A program made the translations under genes and the position numbers. The notes beneath the pieces were generated by a model that had not been told where the DNA came from, did no database searches, and saw only the letters and a program-made list of their open reading frames with translations. 64,000 nt of DNA. Origin: an uncultured Acetobacteraceae bacterium (lineage in GTDB: Bacteria; Pseudomonadota; Alphaproteobacteria; Acetobacterales; Acetobacteraceae). The stretch is taken from assembly GCA_943912335.1 (NCBI GenBank), contig CALTUD010000006.1, positions 1 through 64,000 of the forward strand. Direction: 5' to 3'. Positions 1 to 7,891 of the stretch are shown here, in pieces (position 1 is the stretch's first letter; each line of letters opens with the position of its first letter).

Positions 1-1002
1 CATGATGTAGAGCTGCGGGCTGCCGCCGCGATCGGAATTGAACACGATCTGCGAGCCGTCCGGGCTGTAGCACGGGCTGGTGTCGATCGCGCCGGAGTTG
101 GTGAGTCGGCGCGTGGCGCGGGAGCCGAGATCGACCACGTAGATGTCGGAGCCGCCGCCGCGCGTGGCGGACATGATCACCTTCGATCCATCGGGGGAGA
201 AGCGCGGCGCGAAGGAGATTCCGGCGAACTCGCCCAGCACTTCCTGACGGCCGGAGCCGAGGTCGAACAGGTAAACGCGCGGCCGGTTCTCGGCGTAGCT
301 CATGAAGGCGATTTCGTCGCGGGTCGGATGGAAGCGCGGCGTCTTCACCAGCCACTGGCCGGAGGTGAGCATGCGGCTGTTGGCGCCGTCCTGATCCATG
401 ATCGCGAGGCGGGTGATGGCGTGCGAGCGCGGTCCGTTCAGGGACACGAAGGCGATGCGTGTGTCGAAATAGCCTTTGTCGCCCAGCATGCGTTCGTAGA
501 TGACGTCGGCGATGATGTGAGCGATGCGACGCCAGTTGCCGCCGCTGGTGGTGTAGGCGGTGCCCTGGAGCTGTTGTCCGGTGAGCGCGTTCCAGAGGCG
601 GAACTCGACGCGCACGGAGCCGCCGGAGCCGGAGGTGGTGCCCTGGGCGATCGCCTGCGCGCCCATCGCCTTGTAGCTGTTGAAGTCGGGCACGCCGCTG
701 CCGCCGGCGGATGCGGCCATGCTGAGCGGACGGAACAGGCCGCAGCCGGCGAGGTCGTCGCTGATCACCTGCGTCATCTGTTCGCCGATGCCGGGGCCGA
801 AGCTGGGGATGGCGATGGGGATCGGCGCGGTGCGGGCCTGATCCACCGTGATCTCGGCGCCGCCCGGACCGGCGCCCTGGCCGCCCTGCGGCGCCGGGGT
901 CTGTGCCAGCGCCTGCAGCGGCAGGGCGGCGATACCGGCGCCGGCCGCGCCGATCAGGCCGCGACGGGACAGGATGCTTCGGTCGGAGGTGAGAAACGAC
1001 AT
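1..1002 (-). CDS. tolB: Tol-Pal system protein TolB, 3' end outside window
   Basis: Periplasmic beta-propeller protein of the Tol-Pal envelope complex, which binds Pal and helps constrict the outer membrane at division. The first 334 codons are in the window; TolB is usually about 430-450 residues, so the C-terminus lies to the left. The N-terminus reads MSFLTSDRSILSRRGLIGAA, a twin-arginine-like signal (SRRGLIG) followed by a hydrophobic stretch and an ALA-Q type cleavage region. An N-terminal alpha/beta domain follows, then WD40-like propeller blades with repeated SPDGS and FSPDGSK motifs. The start at 1002 is preceded by a GGGAG ribosome site. It lies 62 nt downstream of tolA in the same operon. 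Tat export is inferred from the signal only. Confidence 0.95.
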   Translation of the reverse strand, partial: MSFLTSDRSILSRRGLIGAAGAGIAALPLQALAQTPAPQGGQGAGPGGAEITVDQARTAPIPIAIPSFGPGIGEQMTQVISDDLAGCGLFRPLSMAASAGGSGVPDFNSYKAMGAQAIAQGTTSGSGGSVRVEFRLWNALTGQQLQGTAYTTSGGNWRRIAHIIADVIYERMLGDKGYFDTRIAFVSLNGPRSHAITRLAIMDQDGANSRMLTSGQWLVKTPRFHPTRDEIAFMSYAENRPRVYLFDLGSGRQEVLGEFAGISFAPRFSPDGSKVIMSATRGGGSDIYVVDLGSRATRRLTNSGAIDTSPCYSPDGSQIVFNSDRGGSPQLYIM

Positions 1003-1064
1003 GGTGGTCTCCCTGGGATCTTGAGGCGGCCGGCCGTCCTGCAGGGCGGCCGGGGATGCGCCCG

Positions 1065-2042
1065 TTACGGGCGGAACACGAACGAGAGTTGCTGCGTCTT
1101 GCCGAGCAGGTTGGGCGGGATCGGCAGCTTGGAACAGGTGGGGTTGAGCACGGCGTCGCGGGCGCGTTCGGCGAGCGCGCGGTAGCCCGGATCGGCGGCC
1201 ATGCGTGCGGCGGTGTCGGGCTTGAAGTCGACGCGTCGCGCCTCGCCCGTGGCGTCCACCGTCACCAGCAGATGCGCGGTGAAGGAGGCGTAATCCTTGG
1301 CTTCGGTGTCTTCGGCATAGCAGCGGCGCACGGAGCCGCCGATCGCCTTCTGCTGTCCGGCGGTGAGCTGTCCGGTGACGTCTCCGGCGCGCGACGGCGA
1401 GCCGCCCTGGTCCGGGTTGGCGTGGGCGCGCGGCGGATGGGTCTGCGGCTGGTCGGCGCGGAACTTCTCCAGCGTCGCCATGAGCGAGTGGGTGTCCGGC
1501 TGCGCGTTGGTGGTCTTGTTGGGCTGGGTGACGTGCGACGGCATCGTCATCTTCGGCAGCTCCGGGGTCGGATGCGGTACGGGCGGCGACGGGGTGCGTG
1601 CGGGCGACGGCGGGGCCGGCTTCGGCGGCGGCGGTGGCTTGGCCACCTCCGGCGACGGTTCCTCCACCTTGGGCGGAATGTCGATCGGCGGGGTCGGGGT
1701 CTGCACGGCCTGCGGCGGCGGCGGCACCGGGGTGGGCGGCGGCGGGGGCGGCGGCGGTTCCTCGACCGGCATCTTCTCGGGCGGGGTCGGCGACGGGGGG
1801 GCGACCTTCTCCACCTGGGACGGGGCTTCCACCGGCTTGGGCGCGGGTTCGTCGCCCTTGCGGCTCTTGGCCGGCGGGCCGACGAAATCCATCTCCACCG
1901 CCGGCGGTTCTTGCGGCTCGGGCGGCTTGGTGATCGGCGGCATTCCGACGATGAGCGCGAGCAGCAGGGCCAGATGCAGCCCGCCCGAAATGAGGCCCGC
2001 GCGCGTCAGGCCGCGATTCTCATCCTGTCTGGTGCGGGCCAC
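1065..2042 (-). CDS. tolA: Tol-Pal envelope protein TolA
   Basis: Inner-membrane protein that spans the periplasm and couples TolQR proton-motive energy to TolB/Pal. A short cytoplasmic N-terminus precedes one transmembrane helix (AGLISGGLHLALLLALIVGM). A long proline/glutamate/lysine-rich linker with runs of prolines follows, then a C-terminal globular TolA domain of about 95 residues (RRCYAEDTEAKDY... to FVFRP). I chose the GTG at 2042, giving 325 residues, because the next ATG upstream would overlap tolR by 47 nt and add an N-terminus unlike the family. The linker is unusually proline-rich rather than alanine/lysine helical, a common alphaproteobacterial form. It is third in the tolQ-tolR-tolA-tolB order. 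Confidence 0.9.
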   Translation of the reverse strand: MARTRQDENRGLTRAGLISGGLHLALLLALIVGMPPITKPPEPQEPPAVEMDFVGPPAKSRKGDEPAPKPVEAPSQVEKVAPPSPTPPEKMPVEEPPPPPPPPTPVPPPPQAVQTPTPPIDIPPKVEEPSPEVAKPPPPPKPAPPSPARTPSPPVPHPTPELPKMTMPSHVTQPNKTTNAQPDTHSLMATLEKFRADQPQTHPPRAHANPDQGGSPSRAGDVTGQLTAGQQKAIGGSVRRCYAEDTEAKDYASFTAHLLVTVDATGEARRVDFKPDTAARMAADPGYRALAERARDAVLNPTCSKLPIPPNLLGKTQQLSFVFRP

Positions 2043-2097
2043 TGTCGGAAACGCCTTGGCTGGATCGTTGAGTCGTGAGGACGGGAGGCGCGGCGGC

Positions 2098-2547
2098 TTA
2101 GTGCGCGCCGCCGCCCTGCGGCTGCTCGGCCAGCAGCGCCACATGGGTGAAGCCGCCCGAGGTGATGGTGCCCATGACCTGCATGACGCGGCCGTAGTCG
2201 ATGTGCTGATCGCCCCGCACGAAGATGCGGTGGTTGGGGTCGTTCTGCGACGCCGCCTGCAGCTTGGCGACGAGCTGGTCCGTGGTGACCGCGTCGTCGC
2301 CCATGTAGAGCGAGCCGTCCTGCTTGATGGTGACGGTGATCGGCTTGGTGTCGGCGTTGACCGGCGAGGCGTTGGTCTTGGGCAGGTCCACGTTCACGCC
2401 GCTGGTCATGAGCGGCGCGGTCACCATGAAGATGATGAGCAGCACCAGCATCACGTCCACCAGAGGCGTCACGTTGATGTCGGACATCGGCTTGTGCCGG
2501 CGCCTGCCGCCGATCCCGCCGCCGCCACCGCCCATCTGCATGGCCAT
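2098..2547 (-). CDS. tolR: Tol-Pal system protein TolR (ExbD family)
   Basis: ExbD/TolR-type inner-membrane protein, 149 residues, that works with TolQ as the proton-driven motor for TolA. A glycine-rich N-terminus (MAMQMGGGGGGIGGRRR) precedes the family signature MSDINVTPLVDVMLVLLIIF. The conserved membrane aspartate is in PLVDVML. A periplasmic domain ends in QGGGAH. The start lies 3 nt after the tolQ stop, so the two are co-transcribed and probably translationally coupled. Confidence 0.97.
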   Translation of the reverse strand: MAMQMGGGGGGIGGRRRHKPMSDINVTPLVDVMLVLLIIFMVTAPLMTSGVNVDLPKTNASPVNADTKPITVTIKQDGSLYMGDDAVTTDQLVAKLQAASQNDPNHRIFVRGDQHIDYGRVMQVMGTITSGGFTHVALLAEQPQGGGAH

Positions 2548-2550
2548 GGA

Positions 2551-3285
2551 TTAAGCCCTTTCCTCGGACTGGCGGGACAGGATGGCGCCGAACTCGGTGC
2601 CGAACGCTTCGAGGCGGGCGGCGAAGCGGCTGAGGTCCTGGTTGATCTTGTTGTAGGCGATCACCGCCGGGATGGCGGCGACGAGGCCGATCGCGGTGGC
2701 GAACAGGGCTTCGGCGATGCCGGGCGCCACCACCGAGAGATTGGTGTTGTGCATGGCGGCGATGGCCGAGAAGGAGTGCATGATGCCCCAGACGGTGCCG
2801 AACAGGCCGATGAACGGCGCGGTCGAGCCGACGGTGGCGAGAAAGATCATCCAGCGTTCGAGACGCTCGAGCTCGCGTGTCACGGTGATGCCCATGGCGC
2901 GGTCGACGCGCTCGCGGACGCTGCCGCGCGACAGGTCGACGCCTGCGACGCGGGCGCTGCGGCGCCATTCGCCCATGGCGGCGCCGAACACGGCGGCCAT
3001 CGGGTGCGCCGGCTTCGCGCCGTCGGTCTCGTAGAGCTCGTCGAGCGAGCCGCCGGACCAGAAGCGGTCCTCGAAGGCGGTGGCCTGCTTGTTGGCGCGA
3101 CGGATGGAGATCGTCTTCTCGAAGATGATCGCCCAGACCCACACGCTGGCGCCGACCAGGCCCAGCATCACCAGCTTGACGACAAAGGATGCCTGCATGA
3201 ACAGGGCCCAGAGGGAAAGATCCCCGCCAGACGCTGCCGCCGCCAGGTTCGCCGCATCAACCGCCCGATCCAACCACGCCTCCAT
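2551..3285 (-). CDS. tolQ: Tol-Pal system protein TolQ (MotA/TolQ/ExbB family)
   Basis: Proton-channel subunit of the Tol motor, 244 residues. The first transmembrane helix is around residues 30-52 (SFVVKLVMLGLVGASVWVWA), followed by a cytoplasmic loop. Two further helices include GSTAPFIGLFGTVWGIMHSF, the MotA/TolQ/ExbB signature, and VVAPGIAEALFATAIGLVAA. It is the first gene of the tolQRAB run. The region upstream contains the terminator of the preceding stress gene, so tolQ probably has its own promoter, which I could not locate with confidence. Confidence 0.97.
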   Translation of the reverse strand: MEAWLDRAVDAANLAAAASGGDLSLWALFMQASFVVKLVMLGLVGASVWVWAIIFEKTISIRRANKQATAFEDRFWSGGSLDELYETDGAKPAHPMAAVFGAAMGEWRRSARVAGVDLSRGSVRERVDRAMGITVTRELERLERWMIFLATVGSTAPFIGLFGTVWGIMHSFSAIAAMHNTNLSVVAPGIAEALFATAIGLVAAIPAVIAYNKINQDLSRFAARLEAFGTEFGAILSRQSEERA

Positions 3286-3433
3286 TGCTCAACCGGGCCG
3301 CCGCTTCGGCCGTCGCCACTGCCGCGCCCTCCGTAGAGGGTTTTGATGCGAAGCAGAAGCTTCATCCCGTAGCAGGTTGCGGATGGACGCTTTTTAAGCT
3401 GGCGAAATCATGGCGGCTTGGTGTCCGGGCACG

Positions 3434-3466
3434 AAAAAGCCCGGTCCGGATGGCTCCGGACCGGGC
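3434..3466 (-). terminator. Rho-independent terminator of the stress-protein gene
   Basis: A perfect 12-bp stem (GCCCGGTCCGGA, arms 3439-3450 and 3455-3466) with a 4-nt loop. On the minus strand it is followed by five T residues. It sits just after the stop at 3487 and separates that gene from tolQ. Confidence 0.85.
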
Positions 3467-3486
3467 CGATCGCGGGACAGCGGCCG

Positions 3487-4095
3487 TTACAGGCGGTCGG
3501 AGCCGACCACCGGGCGGGTATAAGGTTCCGCCGCGACGTCGTGCGCGGTCCAGCCGCCGGATTCGTATTCGGAACGGCGCGCGGCGGTATCGACGCCGCG
3601 ATGGGTGTCGAGGATGCCCTGCACGACCGGCGCCTGGGTCTCGTCGGCGCGGACCGAGACGAGGTTGCCGCCGCGACGGACGCCTTCGGCATAGACATGC
3701 GCGTCGCGCTCGGGGACGCCTTCGCCGGTGAGCGAGCCGACCAGACCGCCGGCACCGCCGCCGACCGCGGCGCCGACGCCCGCACCGGTCAGCGTGGCGA
3801 CCAGCCAGCCCGCGGCGACCACCGGGCCGACGCCGGGGATCGCCAGCGCGCCGATTCCGGCGAGCAGACCGGCGCCGCCGCCGACCAGCGTGCCGATGGA
3901 GGCGCCTGTGCCGGCGCCCTTCTCCGCATTCTCGACCTTGTCGCCGGTGGTGCTGTCATGCGCCGCGTGATCGCGGTGTTCGTTGCCGATCAGGCTGATC
4001 TGGGAATGGGGGATGCCGGCGTCTTCCAGCGCCGAGACGACCGTTCTGGCTTCGTCATAGGTGTCGTAGAGACGGGTGATGGTTTGATGGGCCAT
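3487..4095 (-). CDS. General-stress-type protein with glycine-zipper core
   Basis: A 202-residue protein. The N-terminus (MAHQTITRLYDTYDEARTVV...) resembles the GSP17M/YflT-like domain, a ferredoxin-like fold seen in general stress proteins. Residues of about 55-130 form a glycine/alanine-rich, glycine-zipper-like segment (GASIGTLVGGGAGLLAGIGA, GAGVGAAVGGGAGGLVG) that could insert into or associate with membranes. A second GSP-like strand pattern follows (RGGNLVSVRADE). Known relatives are general-stress or desiccation-induced proteins of unknown biochemical role. It is preceded by the PepSY-like gene at 4153 and followed by a strong terminator. Confidence 0.8.
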   Translation of the reverse strand: MAHQTITRLYDTYDEARTVVSALEDAGIPHSQISLIGNEHRDHAAHDSTTGDKVENAEKGAGTGASIGTLVGGGAGLLAGIGALAIPGVGPVVAAGWLVATLTGAGVGAAVGGGAGGLVGSLTGEGVPERDAHVYAEGVRRGGNLVSVRADETQAPVVQGILDTHRGVDTAARRSEYESGGWTAHDVAAEPYTRPVVGSDRL

Positions 4096-4152
4096 GGCGC
4101 GTTTCCTTGTTCGGCGATTTTTCGTGTGTGGGACAGCGATCTTCGGTGGAGA

Positions 4153-4473
4153 TCACTCGGTGCCAATGTTGCCCTTGTAGTCGAGCCAGACTTTCACCGG
4201 GGCGCCGTCATGCGTGGCGGTGCCGTGCCAGACGCCGTTATCGTCCTTGGTCAGATCCTTGACGTCGGAATAGCCGTGCTTGCCGAGGCGGTGCATGACC
4301 TGCTTCTCGGTGAAGCTGTTGGAGCCGTGCGCGGGCTGCATCGCGTTGGCGGAGGTGGTGGCGACGGCCTGATTGTCGTTGCCGGACGCAGCGGTCTGCG
4401 CGAAGGCGGAGGCGGTCGGCACGGCAAGCGCCAGGGACACCAGAAGCGCCGTCGTTTTCGCCGTTTTTCTCAT
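4153..4473 (-). CDS. Small secreted PepSY-like protein
   Basis: A 106-residue protein starting at the ATG at 4473, which has a GGGAG ribosome site 8-9 nt upstream; an upstream in-frame start lacks one. The N-terminal signal peptide (MRKTAKTTALLVSLALAVPTASAFAQ) ends in an AFA-Q cleavage site. The mature part is about 80 residues and contains a PepSY/YpeB-like pattern: FTEKQVMHRLGKHGYSDV, then DDNGVWHGTAT and VKVWLDYKGNI. This is typical of small periplasmic PepSY proteins of unknown function. It is placed between ybgC and a stress gene, where most relatives have ybgC next to tolQ. Confidence 0.75.
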   Translation of the reverse strand: MRKTAKTTALLVSLALAVPTASAFAQTAASGNDNQAVATTSANAMQPAHGSNSFTEKQVMHRLGKHGYSDVKDLTKDDNGVWHGTATHDGAPVKVWLDYKGNIGTE

Positions 4474-4591
4474 TGTCGACTCCCATGTGCTGAACAGCAG
4501 CATGGTCGGACAACGTCGTATCGGGCGATTTCGTCTTGCCGGGTGAGCGGTTAATTATCCGTGATGACGATATTGCGTCGCAGCAATTCTT

Positions 4592-4996
4592 TCAGGCCAA
4601 GCGGTCGAGAACGCCGGACCAGGGTTCGGGAAGCCGGGTCGGTCTGCCGTCGTTCATGCGCATGAAGGCGAGCTGCACGAGAAGCGTGGCGCGGTGCTCG
4701 CCGTCCACGGACAGGGTTTGTTGCAGTCTGGCACTGGCACCGCGCCGTTCCAGCAGGATCGTCTCGATGCAGACCAGATCGTCGAGGCGCAGCGGGCGCG
4801 CATAATCGGCTTCGAGCCTGCGCACCACGAAGACGATGCCGTGCGCGCGTGCGAGGCTGGCCGCGCTGGCGCCTGCGGCGCGCAGGGCCTCGCTGCGCGC
4901 ACGTTCGGCGAAGGCGAGATATTGCGCGTGATACACGACGCCGCCGGCATCGGTGTCTTCGTAGTAGACGCGAACGAAATGCTGATGCGCGGCCAT
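4592..4996 (-). CDS. ybgC: Acyl-CoA thioesterase YbgC (Tol-Pal associated)
   Basis: Hot-dog-fold 4-hydroxybenzoyl-CoA thioesterase family, 134 residues. The characteristic active-site segment YYEDTDAGGVVYHAQYLAF holds the catalytic Asp and the HxxY pattern. It hydrolyses short or acyl-ACP-linked thioesters and is genetically tied to the Tol-Pal operon. It begins 4 nt after the ruvB stop, so it is probably read through from ruvAB. In many proteobacteria ybgC directly precedes tolQ; here two stress-type genes separate them. Confidence 0.93.
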   Translation of the reverse strand: MAAHQHFVRVYYEDTDAGGVVYHAQYLAFAERARSEALRAAGASAASLARAHGIVFVVRRLEADYARPLRLDDLVCIETILLERRGASARLQQTLSVDGEHRATLLVQLAFMRMNDGRPTRLPEPWSGVLDRLA

Positions 4997-5000
4997 GGGA

Positions 5001-6044
5001 TCAGTCGTCCGACAGCAGGTCGAACTGCGTGCGCGGATCGGTGGCGGGCGGCTTCAGGCCGAGATGACGCCAGCCGCGCTCCGCGAGCACCCTGCCCCGG
5101 CTGGTGCGCAGGACCAGACCTTCCTGGATCAGGTAGGGTTCCACCACGTCTTCCAGCGTGTCTCTCGCTTCCGCCAGAGCGGCGGCCAGGGTTTCCACAC
5201 CGACCGGGCCGCCATGATGATGTTCGGCGATGCGTCGCAGATAACGGCGATCCATCGAGTCGAGGCCGATCGCATCCACTTCCAGACGGTTCAAGGCGGC
5301 ATCGGCGAGAATTCGATCCACCGGGCCTGAAGTCGTGCGTCCGACGGTGGCGAAATCGCGCACGCGTCGCAGCAGGCGTCCGGCCACGCGCGGGGTTCCG
5401 CGCGACCGTGCGGCGATTTCCTCCGCACCGTCATGGGTGAGTTCGAAACGCAGCTTCTCGGCGCCGCGCGACACGATCCGGCGCAGTTCCTCCGGCGTGT
5501 AGAAGACCAGACGGAGCGGAATGCCGAAGCGGTCGCGCAGCGGCGTCGCCAGCAGTCCGGCGCGCGTGGTGGCGGCGACCAGGGTGAAGGGCGACAGGTC
5601 GATGCGCACGGAGCGCGCGGCCGGGCCCTCGCCGATGATCAGGTCGAGCTGGAAATCCTCCATCGCGGGATAAAGAACTTCCTCGATCGCCGGCTGAAGG
5701 CGATGGATCTCGTCGATGAACAGCACGTCGCGCGGCTGCAGATTGGTGAGGATCGCGGCCAGGTCGCCGGCGCGCTGGATCACCGGGCCGGAGGTGGCGC
5801 GGAAGCCGACTCCGAGTTCGCGCGCGACGATCTGCGCCAGGGTGGTCTTGCCCAGGCCCGGCGGGCCGTGCAGCAGCACGTGATCCAGCGCCTCGCCGCG
5901 TCCGCGCGCGGCCTGGATGAACACGGACAGGTTCTCCCGGCTGGCCTGCTGGCCGACGAAATCGTCCAGGGTCTGCGGGCGCAGCGTGGCTTCCGCCGCA
6001 TCCTCTTCCGCGCGCCGCGAATCGATGGTGCGCGGTTCGCTCAT
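5001..6044 (-). CDS. ruvB: Holliday junction branch-migration ATPase RuvB
   Basis: Hexameric AAA+ motor that drives branch migration of Holliday junctions with RuvA, 347 residues. Visible motifs are the N-terminal [12 protein letters not shown], Walker [12 protein letters not shown], Walker [11 protein letters not shown], sensor 1 [10 protein letters not shown], and the arginine finger/sensor 2 segment [17 protein letters not shown]-terminal winged helix follows ([20 protein letters not shown]). Its start overlaps the ruvA stop by 4 nt (ATGA), implying translational coupling. Confidence 0.98.
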   Translation of the reverse strand: MSEPRTIDSRRAEEDAAEATLRPQTLDDFVGQQASRENLSVFIQAARGRGEALDHVLLHGPPGLGKTTLAQIVARELGVGFRATSGPVIQRAGDLAAILTNLQPRDVLFIDEIHRLQPAIEEVLYPAMEDFQLDLIIGEGPAARSVRIDLSPFTLVAATTRAGLLATPLRDRFGIPLRLVFYTPEELRRIVSRGAEKLRFELTHDGAEEIAARSRGTPRVAGRLLRRVRDFATVGRTTSGPVDRILADAALNRLEVDAIGLDSMDRRYLRRIAEHHHGGPVGVETLAAALAEARDTLEDVVEPYLIQEGLVLRTSRGRVLAERGWRHLGLKPPATDPRTQFDLLSDD

Positions 6045-6649
6045 CGGGCGAGCTCCTTGAGGCTGTCTCGGATGATGGTGTCGAGACGGGCATTCTCGCC
6101 GAGGCGGGCGGTGATGCGGGTCACCACCGGATGCGCCTCGACGCGTCGGAAGCCGAGCCCGGCCAGGGCGGCGAGCGCGTCAGCTTCGAGACCGCCGCCG
6201 GCCTCGCGCGCCGTGCCGGTGGTGGCGCCGACGTTGCCCGTGGGCATGCCGCCGGCCTTGTCCTTGAGCTCGCTCAAGATGCGGTCGGCGAGGCGCGGGC
6301 CGACTCCGGGCGCGCGGGTGAGGCTGGGACGGTCGCCCGCGGCGATGATGGCGATCAGGTCGCGCGCCGACAGCGCGGAGAGGATGCCGAGCGCCACCTT
6401 GGCGCCGACGCCCTGGACGGTGGTGAGGAGACGGAACCAGTCGCGCTCGGCGGTTTCGGCGAATCCGTAGAGCAGGATCGCATCCTGGCGCACCACGGTC
6501 TCCACCAGCACGCGGCTGATCTCGGGCGGCGTGGGCAGGGCGGAGAGGGTGCGTGTGGAACACTGCACGAGGTAGCCGACGCCGTTGACGTCGATGACGC
6601 AGCGATCGGCCTCCACCTGCGCCAGCAGGCCTGTGAGCTGGGCGATCAT
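6041..6649 (-). CDS. ruvA: Holliday junction binding protein RuvA
   Basis: Tetrameric junction-binding subunit that loads RuvB, 202 residues. The start at 6649 gives the canonical N-terminus [20 protein letters not shown]. The OB-fold domain is followed by two helix-hairpin-helix motifs ([19 protein letters not shown] and [20 protein letters not shown]). The C-terminal three-helix RuvB-binding domain ([19 protein letters not shown]) comes last. It is split from ruvC by about 2.6 kb of inserted genes. Confidence 0.97.
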   Translation of the reverse strand: MIAQLTGLLAQVEADRCVIDVNGVGYLVQCSTRTLSALPTPPEISRVLVETVVRQDAILLYGFAETAERDWFRLLTTVQGVGAKVALGILSALSARDLIAIIAAGDRPSLTRAPGVGPRLADRILSELKDKAGGMPTGNVGATTGTAREAGGGLEADALAALAGLGFRRVEAHPVVTRITARLGENARLDTIIRDSLKELAR

Positions 6650-6751
6650 GGGCGAAGGGCGGAGCAGGTCATGGGCAAGAGATAATGGAGGCGGGCCTCG
6701 CGCACCACAGGGCGGATTGGAACCGGACGGGAACGGGTCCACATAGACCGG

Positions 6752-7066
6752 ATGTCCGAACCCCCTGCCCTCACCGACCGGGAGATGATCGCCATCGCCA
6801 AGGCGCTGGCCGATCCGCGCCGGTTCCAGATGCTGCGCGAGATCGCCGAAGCCGGGTCGCTCTGCTGCCAGGACATGCGGGCAGTGCATCCGGTGTCGGC
6901 GGCGACGGTGTCGCATCACGTGAAGGAACTGGACGGCGCCGGGCTGGTGGAGATCGTCCGCGAGGGCAAGTTCGCGCGGCTGCGTTTCCGGTCCGAGACG
7001 ATGCGCCGCTATCTGACGCGGATGGACGCCGTCTTCGCCGCGCCTCTTGAATGCGGGAACGTTTAG
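6752..7066 (+). CDS. ArsR-family winged-helix transcriptional regulator
   Basis: A 104-residue ArsR/SmtB-type repressor: ALADPRRFQMLREIAEAGSLCCQDM, then the recognition helix VSAATVSHHVKELDGAGLVE and the wing EGKFARLRFRSE. There is a Cys-Cys pair (SLCCQDM) at the helix where ArsR sensors often bind metals, but also where metal-independent members have chance cysteines, so the ligand is unknown. It is divergent from ruvA and 38 nt upstream of an SDR gene. A perfect inverted repeat overlaps its stop codon, suggesting that it controls the downstream gene. Confidence 0.92.
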   Translation: MSEPPALTDREMIAIAKALADPRRFQMLREIAEAGSLCCQDMRAVHPVSAATVSHHVKELDGAGLVEIVREGKFARLRFRSETMRRYLTRMDAVFAAPLECGNV

Positions 7067-7089
7067 ACGATTTGATAATCGTCTAAACG
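7060..7089 (+). promoter_or_regulatory. Perfect 12-bp inverted repeat between arsR and SDR gene
   Basis: Arms CGTTTAGACGAT (7060-7071) and ATCGTCTAAACG (7078-7089), separated by 6 nt. It overlaps the arsR stop (7064-7066) and ends 15 nt before the SDR start. There is no T-run, so it is not a standard terminator. Its size and symmetry fit an operator for a dimeric winged-helix repressor, probably the adjacent ArsR protein, although an RNA hairpin role is also possible. Confidence 0.6.
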
Positions 7090-7104
7090 AAAAAGGGTCG
7101 TCTC

Positions 7105-7848
7105 ATGTCTGTTCTTACCGGAAAGGTCGCGCTGGTCACCGGCGCGTCGAAGGGGATCGGCGCTGGGATCGCGCAGGGCCTGGCGGCGGCCGGGGCGAAG
7201 CTGGTGGTGAACTATGCCAGCAGCCGCGAGGGCGCCGACAAGGTCGTGGACGAGATCGTGGCCAAGGGCGGCGAGGCGATCGCCGTGCAGGGCGACGTGT
7301 CGAAGCCGGGAGAGGTGTCGGCCCTGTTCGGCGCGGCGCGGGAGCGGTTCGGGCGGGTCGACATCCTGGTGAACAATGCCGGGGTGTTCGCGCCCACGCC
7401 GCTCGAATCGCTGGCGGAGGCGGACTACCGGCGCCATTTCGACATCAATGTCCTGGGACTTCTGCTGGCGTCGCAGGCGGCGGCGGCGCAGTTCGAGAAC
7501 GGCGGCAGCATCGTGAACATCGGCTCGCTGGCCAGCCGCATCCATCCGCCGGGGCTGGTCGTCTACAACGCGACCAAGGCGGCCGTGGACGCCATCACCC
7601 GCACGCTTGCCAAGGATCTGGGCAGCCGGGGCATCCGGGTGAATTCGGTGAATCCGGGCGCCACCGATACCGAGGGCACGCGGGCGATGTTCGCCGGCAA
7701 CGAGGAGGCGTTCACCAGCATGGCAGCGACGGCTCCCCTGGGACGGGTCGGCTTGCCGGCGGATATCGCCCGCGCCGTGGTGTTCCTGGCGTCGGACGAG
7801 GCGGGCTGGATCACCGGTGAAACGCTGGCGGCCGCCGGCGGGATGTGA
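7105..7848 (+). CDS. SDR-family oxidoreductase (3-oxoacyl-ACP-reductase-like)
   Basis: A 247-residue short-chain dehydrogenase. The Rossmann cofactor motif is TGASKGIGAG near residue 13, with NNAG at LVNNAGVF. The active-site Ser is in NIGSLAS and the catalytic YxxxK is YNATK. The C-terminal motif SDEAGWITGETLAAAGGM is typical of FabG/glucose-dehydrogenase-like SDRs. It probably uses NADP(H), judged from the residues after the glycine motif. The substrate is unknown. It is controlled with arsR upstream and convergent with the Clc gene. Confidence 0.93.
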   Translation: MSVLTGKVALVTGASKGIGAGIAQGLAAAGAKLVVNYASSREGADKVVDEIVAKGGEAIAVQGDVSKPGEVSALFGAARERFGRVDILVNNAGVFAPTPLESLAEADYRRHFDINVLGLLLASQAAAAQFENGGSIVNIGSLASRIHPPGLVVYNATKAAVDAITRTLAKDLGSRGIRVNSVNPGATDTEGTRAMFAGNEEAFTSMAATAPLGRVGLPADIARAVVFLASDEAGWITGETLAAAGGM

Positions 7849-7891
7849 GAGGGGTCGCGACGTCTGCCGGAAGCGGGCGTCGCGATCCGGT

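Noticed and set aside
1021..1060. GC hairpin (CCGGCCG/CGGCCGG) between tolA and tolB as a terminator
   Set aside because: There is no T-tract, and it lies within a well-established operon; at most it is an mRNA-processing or stability structure.
7060..7089. Inverted repeat as a transcription terminator
   Set aside because: It is AT-rich, lacks a following T-run in the plus direction, and sits inside the arsR-SDR unit, so an operator is more likely.
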